DNA of 64,000 nucleotides, taken from contig NZ_ML138678.1 of NCBI RefSeq assembly GCF_004028635.1, forward strand, positions 1,434,810 through 1,498,809, in the 5' to 3' direction. Each line of letters begins with the position of its first letter. The stretch's first letter is position 1. Origin of the DNA: Streptomyces cyaneus (lineage in GTDB: Bacteria > Actinomycetota > Actinomycetes > Streptomycetales > Streptomycetaceae). The translations under genes and the position numbers were made by a program. Positions 1 to 7,790 of the stretch are shown here, piece by piece. The notes under the pieces were generated by a model, which ran no database searches, was not told the origin of the DNA, and saw only the letters and a list, made by a program, of their open reading frames with translations.

Positions 1-259
1 CGAGCACAAGGTCGGCGATCCCGAACGCCGTCGCCGACAGCCCGTACAGGAAGGCGACTTCGGGCAGCGACCAGCCGCCCAGCGAGTCGACCTGCGAGAA
101 CATCAGCAGGATCGCCACGAAGTCCAGGGCGGTCACGACCAGGTTGCCGAACACGGTGACCACGAAGGAGGTGCGGTAGGTCATGCTGGACCGCACCCAC
201 ATCCCGGCGATCAGCCCGTAGGCCCGCAGCCCCTCGGCGAGGGCGTGGCGCTCACCCAC
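1..259 (-). CDS. ABC-2 type transporter permease, partial (C-terminus beyond window)
   Basis: The first 86 or so codons are present and the gene runs off the left edge. The GTG start overlaps the stop of the upstream permease gene by 8 bases, so the two are translationally coupled. After a short cytoplasmic segment the protein has hydrophobic stretches (SFVVTVFGNLVVTALDFVAI and then FLYGLSATAFGIADLVL), which fits the small ABC-2 family permeases that occur as pairs with an ATPase. Substrate is unknown. The partner ATPase is not seen in this window and would be expected further left. Inference rests on the hydrophobic pattern and on pairing with the neighbouring permease. Confidence 0.75.
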   Translation of the reverse strand, partial: MGERHALAEGLRAYGLIAGMWVRSSMTYRTSFVVTVFGNLVVTALDFVAILLMFSQVDSLGGWSLPEVAFLYGLSATAFGIADLVL

Positions 260-1052
260 CCTGCACCACCACCCGCCGTGTCGCCGCCGACTGCAGCAGC
301 CGCCCCGCCGCCAGCAGCACCACCGCCCACGCCGCCTGGAAGGCGAACGCCCCGAGCGGGTCCGTCTCGCCCATCAGCACATCCGCCGGCATCTGGATCT
401 GCGCCGCCCAGGGCAGCACCAGCACGATGTCGCCGAACACGCCGGGGAAGGCGTTCAGGGGCAGCACCATGCCCGAGAAGAAGATGCCCGTGATCATCAG
501 GGCCTGGTTGACGCCCATGCCGTCCATCAGCCAGAACACGCTCAGCGCCGCCAGATAGCGGATCGCGAAGCTGACGACCATCGCCAGCAGGAGCGCGACC
601 AGACAGGCCGCCCAGGCGGAGGGCGCCGTCGGCAGTGCCATCGGGAAGAAGATCGCGCCGAACGCGAACGGGATCACGCCCCGCCCCAGCATCTGGAACA
701 GCGCCCGCCCCATGTCGCCCGCCAGCCACCACAGTTGGAGATCGGCCGGCCGGTAGAGGTCGACGGCGATCTCACCGGTGCGGATGCGCTCCATCAGGTC
801 CTTCTCGGCGCCGCCGCCCTGGATGGCCAGCGTCGCGTAGAGGCATTGCCCCAGCCACACATAGGTGACGGCCTGCGCCTGGTCGTACCCCCCTAGGTGG
901 GGTTTCTCGTCCCACAGCGCCAGATAGGTGTAGACGAGGATCACGCCGAAGACGGTGTTGGTGAACACCCCGGCCGCGGTGGCCGCCCGATACGTCGCGT
1001 ATCGTCTGAATCCGCCCGCCGCGACGGCCAAGTACAACCGCCCCGAGCCCAC
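252..1052 (-). CDS. ABC-2 type transporter permease
   Basis: An integral membrane protein of about 266 residues with roughly six hydrophobic segments and the conserved stretch GEIAVDLYRPADLQLWW seen in this uncharacterised ABC-2 permease family (the COG4587 type, from memory). The GTG chosen as start lies about 8 bases after GAGGAGGG. A longer reading frame extends about 31 codons further upstream, but that stretch is Arg-rich and has no ribosome site. It overlaps the following permease gene by 8 bases, so the two probably form a heterodimeric export channel with an ATPase outside the window. The transported substrate cannot be told from sequence. Confidence 0.8.
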   Translation of the reverse strand: MGSGRLYLAVAAGGFRRYATYRAATAAGVFTNTVFGVILVYTYLALWDEKPHLGGYDQAQAVTYVWLGQCLYATLAIQGGGAEKDLMERIRTGEIAVDLYRPADLQLWWLAGDMGRALFQMLGRGVIPFAFGAIFFPMALPTAPSAWAACLVALLLAMVVSFAIRYLAALSVFWLMDGMGVNQALMITGIFFSGMVLPLNAFPGVFGDIVLVLPWAAQIQMPADVLMGETDPLGAFAFQAAWAVVLLAAGRLLQSAATRRVVVQGG

Positions 1053-1145
1053 ATCCACAGCCCTCCTCGCCCGCCCGGCACCGAAGCGCAGGAGCCTAGT
1101 GCGCGCGCGACGGGGGCTGCCAGCCAATTTCCGGGCCGGACGCAC

Positions 1146-1223
1146 GGAACGCCCGGCGCGAGAGCCTGCTCACTTTCCGCGGACACGCGCCGGTTTCCGG
1201 GAACGGAACGCCTGGTGCGAGAG
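1146..1223. repeat. 19-bp imperfect direct repeat in divergent promoter region
   Basis: Two copies of a GGAACGCCYGGYGCGAGAG element (1146-1164 and 1205-1223, two mismatches) lie 59 bp apart between the divergent permease and penicillin-binding protein genes. A repeated site in a shared promoter region could bind a regulator, but no regulator family is recognised. The rest of the 245-bp intergenic stretch shows no other clear element. Confidence 0.5.
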
Positions 1224-1297
1224 TCTTCAATGGGGGCGCAGTCAGGCGTACGAGGCGTACAGGAACGTACGACGCGAAACAGGAGTCCGTGCACGAC

Positions 1298-3697
1298 ATG
1301 AGCGACGAGCAGCAGCCGCCACAGCAACCGACCCGGAAGCCGGGGCGGCCGAAACGCACGGGCTGGCGACGGATCATCCCGACCTGGCGCACGGTGCTCG
1401 GCACCTTCGTCATCGGCGCACTGCTGCTCTTCGGCCTGTTCTTCCTCGGCTACTCCATGGTCAAGATCCCGCCGGCCAACGCGCTCGCCACGAAGCAGGC
1501 CAACGTCTATATGTACGCGGACGGTTCCGTGATCGCCCGCGACGGTCAGGTCAACCGGGAGAACGTCACCCTCGCGCAGATGTCCAAGGCCGCCCAGCAC
1601 GCGATCCTGGCCGCCGAGGACCGCGACTTCTACACCGAGTCCGCCATCGACCCCAAGGCGATGCTGCGCGCCGCCTGGAACACGGCCACCGGCAAGGGCA
1701 AGCAGTCCGGTTCCACGATCACCCAGCAGTACGTGAAGAACTACTACCTGCGTCAGGACCAGACCGTCACCCGCAAGGTGAAGGAGTTCTTCATCGCCAT
1801 CAAGCTGGACCGCGAGGTGACCAAGGACGAGATCCTCGAGGGCTACCTCAACACCAGCTTCTTCGGCCGCAACGCCTACGGCATCCAGGCCGCCGCCCAG
1901 GCCTACTACGGCGTGGACGCCAAGGACCTCGACCCGGCCCGCGCCGCCTATCTGGCCGCGCTGGTCAACGCGCCCAGCGAGTACGACGTCGTCGCCCACC
2001 CGGAGAACAAGGCCGCGGCGGTGTCCCGTTGGAACTACGTCCTCGACGGCATGGTCACGAAGGGCTGGCTGTCCGAGAGCAAGCGGGCGGGCATGAAGTT
2101 CCCGATGCCGAAGGAGGCCACGGGCTCCACCGGCCTGTCCGGGCAGCGCGGTTACATCGTGGGGATCGTCAAGGACTATCTGACCAAGAACAAGATCGTC
2201 AGCACGGAGGAACTCGAGGCCGGCGGCTACCGCGTCACCACCACCCTGCAGAAGGACAAGCAGAACGCCTTCGTCGACGCCGTCAACGACCAGCTGATGT
2301 CCAAGCTGGACAAGAAGAACAACAAGGTCGACACCTACGTCCGCGCGGGCGGCGCCTCCGTCGACCCGAAGACCGGCAAGGTCGTCGCGATGTACAACGG
2401 CATCGACTACGTGAAGCAGTACACCCCGAACGCCACCCGCCGGGACTTCCAGGTCGGCTCCACCTTCAAGCCGTTCGTGTTCACCTCGGCCGTGGAGAAC
2501 GAGTCGACCACGCAGGACGGCCGCCAGATCACCCCGAACACGATCTACGACGGCACCAACAAGCGCCCCGTCCAGGGCTGGAGCGGCGGCAGCTACGACC
2601 CCGCGAACGAGGACGACGTCTCCTACGGCAACATCAACGTCCGTACGGCCACCGACAAGTCCGTCAACTCGGTGTACGCGCAGATGGCCGTCGATGTGGG
2701 TCCCGAAAAGGTGAAGGACACCGCGGTCGAGCTCGGCCTGCCGGCCGCGACCCCGGAGCTGTACCCGTCCCCGTCCATCGCGCTCGGCGTGGCCACCGCC
2801 AGCGTCCTCGACATGGCGGAGGCCTACGCGACGCTCGCCAACCACGGCAAGCACGGCACGTACACCATGATCGACAAGGTCACCAAGGACGGCGCCGACG
2901 TCATCGAGCTCCCGGCACGCAAGACCTCCCAGGTCGTCAGCCGCGAGGCCGCCGACACCACGACCTCCGTCCTGCAGAGCGTCGTCGACAACGGCACCGC
3001 CACCGCCGCCCAGGCCGCCGGCCGCCCGGCGGCGGGCAAGACCGGTACGGCGGAGGAGGACCAGGCCGCCTGGTTCGCCGGCTACACCCCCGAACTCGCC
3101 ACCGTCGTCGCCGTCATGGGCCAGGACCCGGTCACCGCCAAGCACAAGTCGCTGTACGGCGCGATGGGCCTCGAGCGCATCAACGGCGGCGGCGCGCCCA
3201 CCGACATCTGGGCCCAGTTCACCAAGGACGCCTTGAAGGGCAAGCCGGTCAGCGAATTCGACCTGGAACTCCAGCAGGGCGCCGAAGTACCCCAGTACCC
3301 GACGACCGACCCGACCCAGGGCGACCAGGACAACGGCGGCCAGGACAACGGCGGCACCACCGGGGACACCACCACCGGCGGCCAGGACACCGAGGGCCAG
3401 ACCGGCGGTGAGACGCCGGGCCAGACGGACGGCGGCACGACGGGCGACACGACGACGGGCGGCACGACCGACGGGGGTACGACCACCGACGGCGGCACCA
3501 CCGGCGACACCTCCACCGGCGGCACGACCGACGGAGGCACCACCACCGACGGCGGCACCACGGGCGACACCAGCACCGGGGGGACGGACACCGGCGGCAG
3601 TACGGCCGGCGACACCACGACCGGCGGTACGGACACCGGAGGCGGCGGAACGACGGGAGCCTTGGGCGGGCCGCAGAGCACGGCCCGCCGGGAGTGA
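1298..3697 (+). CDS. Class A penicillin-binding protein (transglycosylase/transpeptidase)
   Basis: A bifunctional peptidoglycan synthase of about 799 residues. A basic cytoplasmic N-terminus is followed by one membrane anchor (VLGTFVIGALLLFGLFFLGY). The GT51 glycosyltransferase domain follows, with EDRDFY holding the catalytic Glu, then GSTITQQYVKNYYL and RKVKEFFIAIKLDR. The transpeptidase domain has the SxxK nucleophile in GSTFKPF, the SxN motif in SVNSVYAQM and the KTG triad in GKTGTAEEDQAAWFAGYTP. The last 120 residues are a Thr/Gly/Asp-rich low-complexity tail, probably extracytoplasmic. Start: AGGAG at 1281-1285 precedes both a GTG at 1289 (gap 3) and an ATG at 1298 (gap 12). The ATG is taken because it gives the usual short N-terminus. 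Divergent from the ABC permeases and convergent with sugE. Confidence 0.95.
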   Translation: MSDEQQPPQQPTRKPGRPKRTGWRRIIPTWRTVLGTFVIGALLLFGLFFLGYSMVKIPPANALATKQANVYMYADGSVIARDGQVNRENVTLAQMSKAAQHAILAAEDRDFYTESAIDPKAMLRAAWNTATGKGKQSGSTITQQYVKNYYLRQDQTVTRKVKEFFIAIKLDREVTKDEILEGYLNTSFFGRNAYGIQAAAQAYYGVDAKDLDPARAAYLAALVNAPSEYDVVAHPENKAAAVSRWNYVLDGMVTKGWLSESKRAGMKFPMPKEATGSTGLSGQRGYIVGIVKDYLTKNKIVSTEELEAGGYRVTTTLQKDKQNAFVDAVNDQLMSKLDKKNNKVDTYVRAGGASVDPKTGKVVAMYNGIDYVKQYTPNATRRDFQVGSTFKPFVFTSAVENESTTQDGRQITPNTIYDGTNKRPVQGWSGGSYDPANEDDVSYGNINVRTATDKSVNSVYAQMAVDVGPEKVKDTAVELGLPAATPELYPSPSIALGVATASVLDMAEAYATLANHGKHGTYTMIDKVTKDGADVIELPARKTSQVVSREAADTTTSVLQSVVDNGTATAAQAAGRPAAGKTGTAEEDQAAWFAGYTPELATVVAVMGQDPVTAKHKSLYGAMGLERINGGGAPTDIWAQFTKDALKGKPVSEFDLELQQGAEVPQYPTTDPTQGDQDNGGQDNGGTTGDTTTGGQDTEGQTGGETPGQTDGGTTGDTTTGGTTDGGTTTDGGTTGDTSTGGTTDGGTTTDGGTTGDTSTGGTDTGGSTAGDTTTGGTDTGGGGTTGALGGPQSTARRE
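3340..3650 (+). repeat. Coding repeats: Thr/Gly/Asp-rich tail of the penicillin-binding protein
   Basis: The 3' end of the PBP gene consists of in-frame degenerate repeats coding for blocks built on TGGTTDGG and TTTDGGTTGD. Two neighbouring 20-residue blocks are identical in protein sequence, then decay to shorter TGGTDTGG units. The repeat is likely flexible and wall-embedded, and may vary in copy number between strains. Confidence 0.85.
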
Positions 3698-3710
3698 GCG
3701 CCGGACCTGA

Positions 3711-4031
3711 TCAGTGACCGCTGGTCGCCTTCAGCCCCACCACGGCGACCAGCAGCAGACAGACGAAGAAGATCCGCGCGGCGGTGACCGGCTCCCCCAG
3801 CACCACCATGCCGACCACCGCCGCGCCGGCCGCACCGATGCCCACCCACACGCCGTAGGCGGTACCGATGGGCAGGGACCTCGCGGCGTACGACAGCAGC
3901 AGCATGCTGGCGACGATTCCGGCGCCGGTGAAGAGGCTGGGGACGAGGCGGGTGAAGCCGTCGGTGTACTTCATGGCGATGGACCAGCCGATCTCGAGAA
4001 GACCGGCGACGACGAGCAGAACCCAGGCCAT
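3711..4031 (-). CDS. sugE: SugE/Gdx-type guanidinium exporter (small multidrug resistance family)
   Basis: A 106-residue protein with four hydrophobic helices. The membrane Glu is in GLLEIGWSIAMKYT, followed by DGFTRLVPSLFTG and LPIGTAYGVWVGIGAAGAAVVG. These signatures separate the SugE/Gdx guanidinium/H+ antiporters from EmrE-like drug pumps. The ATG is chosen because GAAAGG lies 8 bases before it and SugE homologues begin there; the longer frame would run through the riboswitch. It acts in the cytoplasmic membrane. Family members work as homodimers or paired heterodimers, and here there is one gene. A guanidine-III aptamer lies directly upstream, which independently supports guanidinium as the substrate. 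Convergent with the PBP gene. Confidence 0.93.
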   Translation of the reverse strand: MAWVLLVVAGLLEIGWSIAMKYTDGFTRLVPSLFTGAGIVASMLLLSYAARSLPIGTAYGVWVGIGAAGAAVVGMVVLGEPVTAARIFFVCLLLVAVVGLKATSGH

Positions 4032-4066
4032 GACGAGCACCTTTCGCAAGACGGAAACCTGGCGGT

Positions 4067-4108
4067 GCGTCGTCTTTGCGTTCACCCGGTACGGCGCGTC
4101 TCGTCGGG
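4067..4108 (-). promoter_or_regulatory. Guanidine-III riboswitch (ykkC-III) upstream of sugE
   Basis: Read on the minus strand, this 42-nt segment follows the guanidine-III class I remember: CCCG, ACGAG, a GCGCCGUAC loop, CGGG, then a spacer and AAAGACGACGC closing the pseudoknot. The P1 arms are CCCG/CGGG where the Thermobifida example has CCGG/CCGG, which is a compensatory change. The pseudoknot pairs GCGCCGU with ACGACGC with one C-A mismatch. It ends 35 nt before the sugE ATG. The stretch CGCAAAGACG (4071-4080) can instead pair with CGTCTTGCG (4045-4053), which touches the GAAAGG ribosome site, suggesting translational control. Class recognition is by eye, not by covariance model. Confidence 0.85.
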
Positions 4109-4138
4109 ATACCTGCAAAGGTAGCAAAAAGAACCACG

Positions 4139-4170
4139 AAAGGGCTGGTGACGTTGGCCACCAGCCCTTT
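4139..4170 (-). terminator. Intrinsic terminator of the GroES-like gene
   Basis: A 12-bp inverted repeat (AAAGGGCTGGTG / CACCAGCCCTTT, 8-nt loop) begins 13 bases after the GroES-like stop codon. On the minus strand it is followed by a T-rich tract. It insulates that gene from the riboswitch-controlled sugE just downstream. Confidence 0.85.
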
Positions 4171-4182
4171 CGAACCGTCGAT

Positions 4183-4539
4183 TCAGAGGTACAGGCCGGT
4201 CGAGTCCTCCGACCCCTCGAACCGGTCGGCGGCCACGGCGTGCAGGTCGCGCTCGCGCATGAGCACGTACGCGACTCCGCGCACCTCGACCTCGGCGCGG
4301 TCCTCCGGGTCGTACAGGACCCGGTCGCCGGTCTCCACGGTCCGTACGTTCTGCCCCACCGCGACGACCTCGGCCCAGGCCAGCCGACGGCCGACGGCCG
4401 CGGTGGCGGGGATCAGGATGCCGCCACCGGAACGCCGCTCGCCCTCGCTGGTGTCCTGCCGCACGAGTACACGGTCGTGCAGCATCCGGATGGGCAGCTT
4501 GTCGTGGTGGGTGCTGTGCTCGTTTCTGTTGGCGCTCAC
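4183..4539 (-). CDS. GroES-family co-chaperonin-like protein
   Basis: About 118 residues. It carries the GroES fold signatures PIRMLHDRVLVRQD near the N-terminus, the mobile-loop region SGGGILIPATAA, and AEVVAVGQNVRTVETGDRVLYDPEDRAEVEVRG towards the end. It differs from the canonical groES partner of groEL, which is not adjacent here, so this is a second divergent copy of the kind Streptomyces often carry. The GTG start is preceded by AAAGGC; the longer frame overlaps DUF3618 out of register and lacks domain signal. It would act in the cytoplasm on client folding or as a chaperonin regulator, but its specific partner is unknown. Confidence 0.8.
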   Translation of the reverse strand: MSANRNEHSTHHDKLPIRMLHDRVLVRQDTSEGERRSGGGILIPATAAVGRRLAWAEVVAVGQNVRTVETGDRVLYDPEDRAEVEVRGVAYVLMRERDLHAVAADRFEGSEDSTGLYL

Positions 4540-4594
4540 GCCTTTGAACCTACCTGCCTTTGCCGCGTCCGTACGTCGCCGGGTCCGCCGTCGC

Positions 4595-4924
4595 TCAGCC
4601 CCTGCGGCGCCGGGTGCCGAGGGCCAGCAGCCCCACGAGACCCACGGCGACGAGCGCGACGGGCACGATCCGCTCCAGGCGGGGCGCGCCCTCCTCGTCG
4701 GTGAACCTGGCCTTGACATCGCTCACGGCCCGGTTGACCCCGACGTAGGCCCGTCCGAGCGTGTGGTCGATGTTCGAGACGACCTTGGCCTTGGCGTCGC
4801 CGACGATCGTCTTCGGGTGCACCCGCACCCCGATCTCGTCGAGCGTCTCGGCCAGCGCTGCGCGGCGGGCTTTGATGTCCGCCTCGATCTGCGCCGGTGT
4901 TCTGGTGTCCGACGTGTCCGCCAC
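4595..4924 (-). CDS. DUF3618 protein, single membrane helix
   Basis: A 109-residue protein. It begins with the DUF3618 pattern (TPAQIEADIKARRAALAETL, then DEIGVRVHPKTIVGDAKAKV) and ends in one transmembrane helix (IVPVALVAVGLVGLLAL) with a positive tail RRRRG. The N-terminal 85 residues are predicted helical and cytoplasmic. GTG start with GGAGG seven bases upstream. The family is widespread in actinobacteria with no known function and is usually suggested to be membrane-associated. It is transcribed away from bcp, with a 95-bp divergent promoter region between. Confidence 0.85.
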   Translation of the reverse strand: MADTSDTRTPAQIEADIKARRAALAETLDEIGVRVHPKTIVGDAKAKVVSNIDHTLGRAYVGVNRAVSDVKARFTDEEGAPRLERIVPVALVAVGLVGLLALGTRRRRG

Positions 4925-5019
4925 CGTACGGCCTCCGAAGTGAAGCTGATGCTGTTTGCGGACAGTCTGTCAGCTCCACGCCGGACCGCACTGTCAGGCT
5001 CCCCGGTTACGCTGGTCCG

Positions 5020-5487
5020 ATGAGCGAGCGACTCCAGCCGGGGGACGTGGCCCCCGCCTTCACCCTGCCCGACGCCGACGGCAACGACGTGTCCCTGTCG
5101 GACCACAAGGGCCGCAAGGTCATCGTGTACTTCTACCCGGCCGCCCTGACGCCCGGCTGCACCAAGCAGGCCTGCGACTTCACGGACAACCTGGAGCTGC
5201 TGGCCGGCGCCGGGTACGACGTGATCGGCGTCTCCCCCGACAAGCCGGAGAAGCTCGCCAAGTTCCGCGACCAGGAGTCCCTGAAGGTCACGCTGGTGGC
5301 CGACCCGGAGAAGTCCGTCACCGAGGCCTACGGCGCCTACGGCGAGAAGAAGAACTACGGCAAGACGTACATGGGCGTCATCCGCTCCACGATCGTCGTG
5401 GACGAGGAGGGCAAGGTCGAGCGGGCGCTGTACAACGTGCGGGCGACCGGCCACGTGGCGAAGATCATCAAGGATCTGGGCATCTGA
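5020..5487 (+). CDS. bcp: Thioredoxin-dependent thiol peroxidase (bacterioferritin comigratory protein type)
   Basis: A 155-residue atypical 2-Cys peroxiredoxin that reduces peroxides in the cytoplasm. The peroxidatic Cys lies in TPGCTKQACDF and the resolving Cys is five residues on, the classic Bcp/PrxQ spacing. The fold core FTLPDADGNDVSLSDHKGRK, IVYFYPAALTPGC and GVSPDKPEKLAKF is intact. The ATG was chosen because homologues begin at MSERLQPGD. No strong ribosome site is visible. A tRNA-Leu gene follows after 39 bases on the same strand. Confidence 0.95.
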   Translation: MSERLQPGDVAPAFTLPDADGNDVSLSDHKGRKVIVYFYPAALTPGCTKQACDFTDNLELLAGAGYDVIGVSPDKPEKLAKFRDQESLKVTLVADPEKSVTEAYGAYGEKKNYGKTYMGVIRSTIVVDEEGKVERALYNVRATGHVAKIIKDLGI

Positions 5488-5526
5488 CCACCCGGCCCGG
5501 CCAGTAGCATGGCCGGGCAAGGTCCC

Positions 5527-5613
5527 GCGGCCGTGGTGGAATTGGCAGTCACGCTGGGTTTAGGTCCCAGTGGGGTAACACCCGTGAGGGTTCGAGTCCC
5601 TCCGGCCGCACCA
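5527..5613 (+). tRNA. tRNA-Leu (anticodon TAG)
   Basis: An 87-nt class II tRNA with acceptor stem GCGGCCG/CGGCCGC, anticodon stem CTGGG/CCCAG enclosing loop TTTAGGT (anticodon TAG, reading CUN), a long variable arm, T-loop GGTTCGAGTCC and an encoded CCA end. All paired stems close, so it should be functional. Confidence 0.97.
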
Positions 5614-5635
5614 TTCAGTGCTTACCGCTCGCTGC

Positions 5636-6241
5636 TCACTGCGCGAGCAGTTCACGTACGACCGGCACCAGCGCCCGGAACGCCTTGCCCCGGTGGCTGA
5701 TGGCGTTCTTCTCCTCGGGGCTCAGCTCTGCGCAGGTCCGACTCTCGCCCTCCGGCTGGAGGATGGGGTCGTACCCGAAGCCGTTCGTACCCACCGGCGT
5801 GTGCCTCAGGCTGCCCCTCAGCTGCCCCTCGACCACCCGCTCCGTCCCGTCCGGCAGGGCGAGTGCCGCCGCGCAGGCGAAGTGGGCGCCCCGGTGGGCG
5901 TCGTCGATGTCGCCGAGCTGGGCCAGCAGCAGTTCCAGGTTGGCCTTGTCGTCGCCGTGCCGGCCGGCCCAGCGGGCGGAGAAGATGCCGGGGGCGCCGT
6001 TCAGGACGTCGACGCACAGCCCCGAGTCGTCGGCGACCGCCGGGAGGCCCGTGGCCTGCGCCAGCGCATGGGCCTTCAACAGGGCGTTCTCGGCGAAGGT
6101 GACGCCGGTTTCCTTGACGTCGGGAATGTCCGGGTAGGCATCCGCGCCGACGAGGTCGTGGTGCAGCCCTGCGTCGGCGAGGATCGCGCGAAGCTCGGTG
6201 ATCTTCCCGGCGTTACGGGTGGCGAGGATGAGACGGGTCAT
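5636..6241 (-). CDS. rdgB: XTP/dITP diphosphatase (RdgB/HAM1 family)
   Basis: A house-cleaning nucleotide pyrophosphatase of about 201 residues that hydrolyses non-canonical dITP/XTP. Signatures run in order: LILATRNAGKITEL (N-terminal substrate loop), TFAENALLKAHA, VADDSGLCVDVLNGAPGIFSAR (metal-binding Asp pair), GTNGFGYDP and SHRGKA at the end. ATG is used. An in-frame GTG two codons upstream (6247) has better spacing to GGGA and is a possible start. In M. tuberculosis rdgB also follows rph; here a small secreted-protein gene sits between them. Convergent with tRNA-Leu. Confidence 0.95.
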   Translation of the reverse strand: MTRLILATRNAGKITELRAILADAGLHHDLVGADAYPDIPDVKETGVTFAENALLKAHALAQATGLPAVADDSGLCVDVLNGAPGIFSARWAGRHGDDKANLELLLAQLGDIDDAHRGAHFACAAALALPDGTERVVEGQLRGSLRHTPVGTNGFGYDPILQPEGESRTCAELSPEEKNAISHRGKAFRALVPVVRELLAQ

Positions 6242-6281
6242 GGGCACCAGTATCCCGTGGGCCTCTTGACGCCCTGACGGC

Positions 6282-6322
6282 CGCGCCCCTGAAAGGGGCG
6301 CGGGGAACTGCGCGACCAGCCA
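6282..6322. repeat. Dispersed Streptomyces intergenic hairpin repeat, copy A
   Basis: Contains CGCCCCTGAAAGGGGCG hairpin arms followed by CGGGGAACTGCGCGACCAGC. A near-identical element in reverse orientation lies at 20071-20108 and a related longer one at 41880-41945. This type of element is common in Streptomyces intergenic DNA. Here it lies between rdgB and the upstream small secreted-protein gene and could act as a terminator. Confidence 0.75.
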
Positions 6323-6390
6323 CGGCGAAACCCGCAGCCGGCCACCTCAGAACCCGGCAGACGGGACGCCCCCGCCCAGCCAGCGCAGCG

Positions 6391-6795
6391 TTACGGCGTG
6401 CAGACCTTGGTCAGCTCACCGGCCGCAGCCGTCACCGGGCTGATGTCCGGGGTCTCGTCACCGTTCTTCACCGCGTCACGGACGTTGGTGACGGCCTGCT
6501 GGAGGTCGTCCACGGCCTTGTTGACGTCGGTGTTGTCCGTCTTGTCGCCGATCTTGTCGAGGTTCTTGTCGATGGAGTTCAAGGACTCCTCGAGCTGCGT
6601 CGGGTCGTTCGCGGCGCTCTCCACGGCCTGCTGGAGTTCGGTGACGCTGTCGGCGATGGCGTCGGCCGTCTGGACACAGTCCAGCGCCTTGTTGACGGCG
6701 TCGCAGCCGGTGGTCAGCCCGGCCGTCAGCCCGACTGCCGCAACGGCTGCGGCGGCTATGGCGATACGGCTTCGGCGGCGTCGGCTCGTGGCCAT
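6391..6795 (-). CDS. Small secreted helical protein, possible lipoprotein
   Basis: About 134 residues: a basic start MATSRRRRSR, a hydrophobic signal core (IAIAAAAVAAVGLTAGL) and TTGC, a weak lipobox. The mature part has a second Cys soon after (NKALDCVQT) and a late Cys (LTKVCTP). In between is a mostly helical, charged region rich in heptad-like DLQQAV and DKNLDKIGDK. GGGAGGG precedes the ATG by nine bases. No catalytic motif is seen and the function is unknown. It lies between rph and rdgB on the same strand. The two conserved-looking Cys after the signal could form a disulfide rather than be lipidated. Confidence 0.75.
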   Translation of the reverse strand: MATSRRRRSRIAIAAAAVAAVGLTAGLTTGCDAVNKALDCVQTADAIADSVTELQQAVESAANDPTQLEESLNSIDKNLDKIGDKTDNTDVNKAVDDLQQAVTNVRDAVKNGDETPDISPVTAAAGELTKVCTP

Positions 6796-6850
6796 GGTTG
6801 ACGTTCCCTCCCTGCTCCCAGGGCTCGCAGGGCCCCCGTTGGTCACTGGC

Positions 6851-6879
6851 CGGGCGTACAGCGGTGTGCCGTACGCCCG
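6851..6879 (-). terminator. Hairpin downstream of rph
   Basis: A perfect 9-bp inverted repeat CGGGCGTAC / GTACGCCCG with an 11-nt loop lies about 65 bases after the rph stop. It has no T tract, so termination is only likely. Confidence 0.5.
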
Positions 6880-6945
6880 TACCCCTAGTGACGCCGGAAA
6901 AGGCTGCGCGGTTGCCCGGAGCTGCGGCTCTTCTTGGTGCGTCCT

Positions 6946-7701
6946 TTACTTTTCGAGGACGGTATCAAGTGCCTTGCGCTGCAGTTCCGCCAGCTCTCCA
7001 CAACCGGAAACCGCAAGGTCCAGCAGGGCGTTGAGCTCCTCGCGGGCGAAGGGCTCGGCCTCGGCGGTGCCCTGGACCTCGACGAAGCGGCCGTCGCCGG
7101 TGCAGACGACGTTCATGTCGGTGTCGGCCTTCACGTCCTCCTCGTAGCAGAGGTCGAGCAGCGGTACGCCGCCGACGATGCCGACCGAGACGGCGCTGAC
7201 CGTGCCGGTGAGCGGCTTGCGGCCGGGCTTGATCAGCTTCTTGCCCTGGGCCCAGGAGACGGCGTCGGCGAGGGCGACATAGGCGCCGGTGATGGCCGCG
7301 GTACGCGTGCCGCCGTCGGCCTGGAGGACGTCGCAGTCGAGGACGATCGTGTTCTCGCCGAGCGCCTTGTAGTCGATGACCGCGCGCAGGGAACGGCCGA
7401 TGAGGCGGCTGATCTCGTGCGTACGTCCGCCGATCTTGCCCCTGACGGACTCGCGGTCGCCGCGGGTGTTGGTGGCGCGCGGCAGCATGGCGTACTCCGC
7501 GGTGACCCAGCCCTCGCCGCTGCCCTTGCGCCAGCGCGGGACGCCTTCGGTGAAGGAGGCGGTGCACAGGACCTTCGTGTCGCCGAAGGAGACGAGGACG
7601 GAGCCCTCTGCGTGCTTGCTCCAGGCGCGTTCGATGGTGACCGGGCGGAGCTGTCCGGGGGTGCGGCCGTCGATTCGAGGAACTGAGGAGGTAGCTGCCA
7701 T
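6946..7701 (-). CDS. rph: Ribonuclease PH
   Basis: A 251-residue phosphorolytic 3'-5' exoribonuclease that trims tRNA precursors. The sequence carries [19 protein letters not shown] at the start, [38 protein letters not shown] (phosphate and tRNA contacts) and [23 protein letters not shown], the most conserved RNase PH segment. Length equals the family norm. It acts in the cytoplasm as a hexamer ring. Genes downstream are the small secreted-protein gene and rdgB. Upstream is nagF on the same strand but separated by a strong hairpin. Confidence 0.97.
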   Translation of the reverse strand: MAATSSVPRIDGRTPGQLRPVTIERAWSKHAEGSVLVSFGDTKVLCTASFTEGVPRWRKGSGEGWVTAEYAMLPRATNTRGDRESVRGKIGGRTHEISRLIGRSLRAVIDYKALGENTIVLDCDVLQADGGTRTAAITGAYVALADAVSWAQGKKLIKPGRKPLTGTVSAVSVGIVGGVPLLDLCYEEDVKADTDMNVVCTGDGRFVEVQGTAEAEPFAREELNALLDLAVSGCGELAELQRKALDTVLEK

Positions 7702-7725
7702 GGCGTGAGCCTAGCCGCACATACG

Positions 7726-7759
7726 GAGGGGGCCCCTCCCGCGGTGGGAAGGGGCCCTC
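7726..7759 (-). terminator. Terminator-like hairpin downstream of nagF
   Basis: GAGGGGGCCCCT pairs with AGGGGCCCTC around a short CCCGCGGTGGGA loop, 31 bases after the nagF stop. A GC-rich hairpin of this kind commonly ends transcripts in Streptomyces even without a U tract. It separates the PTS gene from rph. Confidence 0.65.
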
Positions 7760-7790
7760 AGGGGCTGAAGCCCGGGACGATCCCCCGGCT

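Noticed and set aside
941..3145. Long minus-strand frame opposite the penicillin-binding protein
   Set aside because: Val/Gly/Asp-rich without any domain, and the plus strand encodes a full PBP with all catalytic motifs; it is a third-codon-position shadow of a GC-rich gene.
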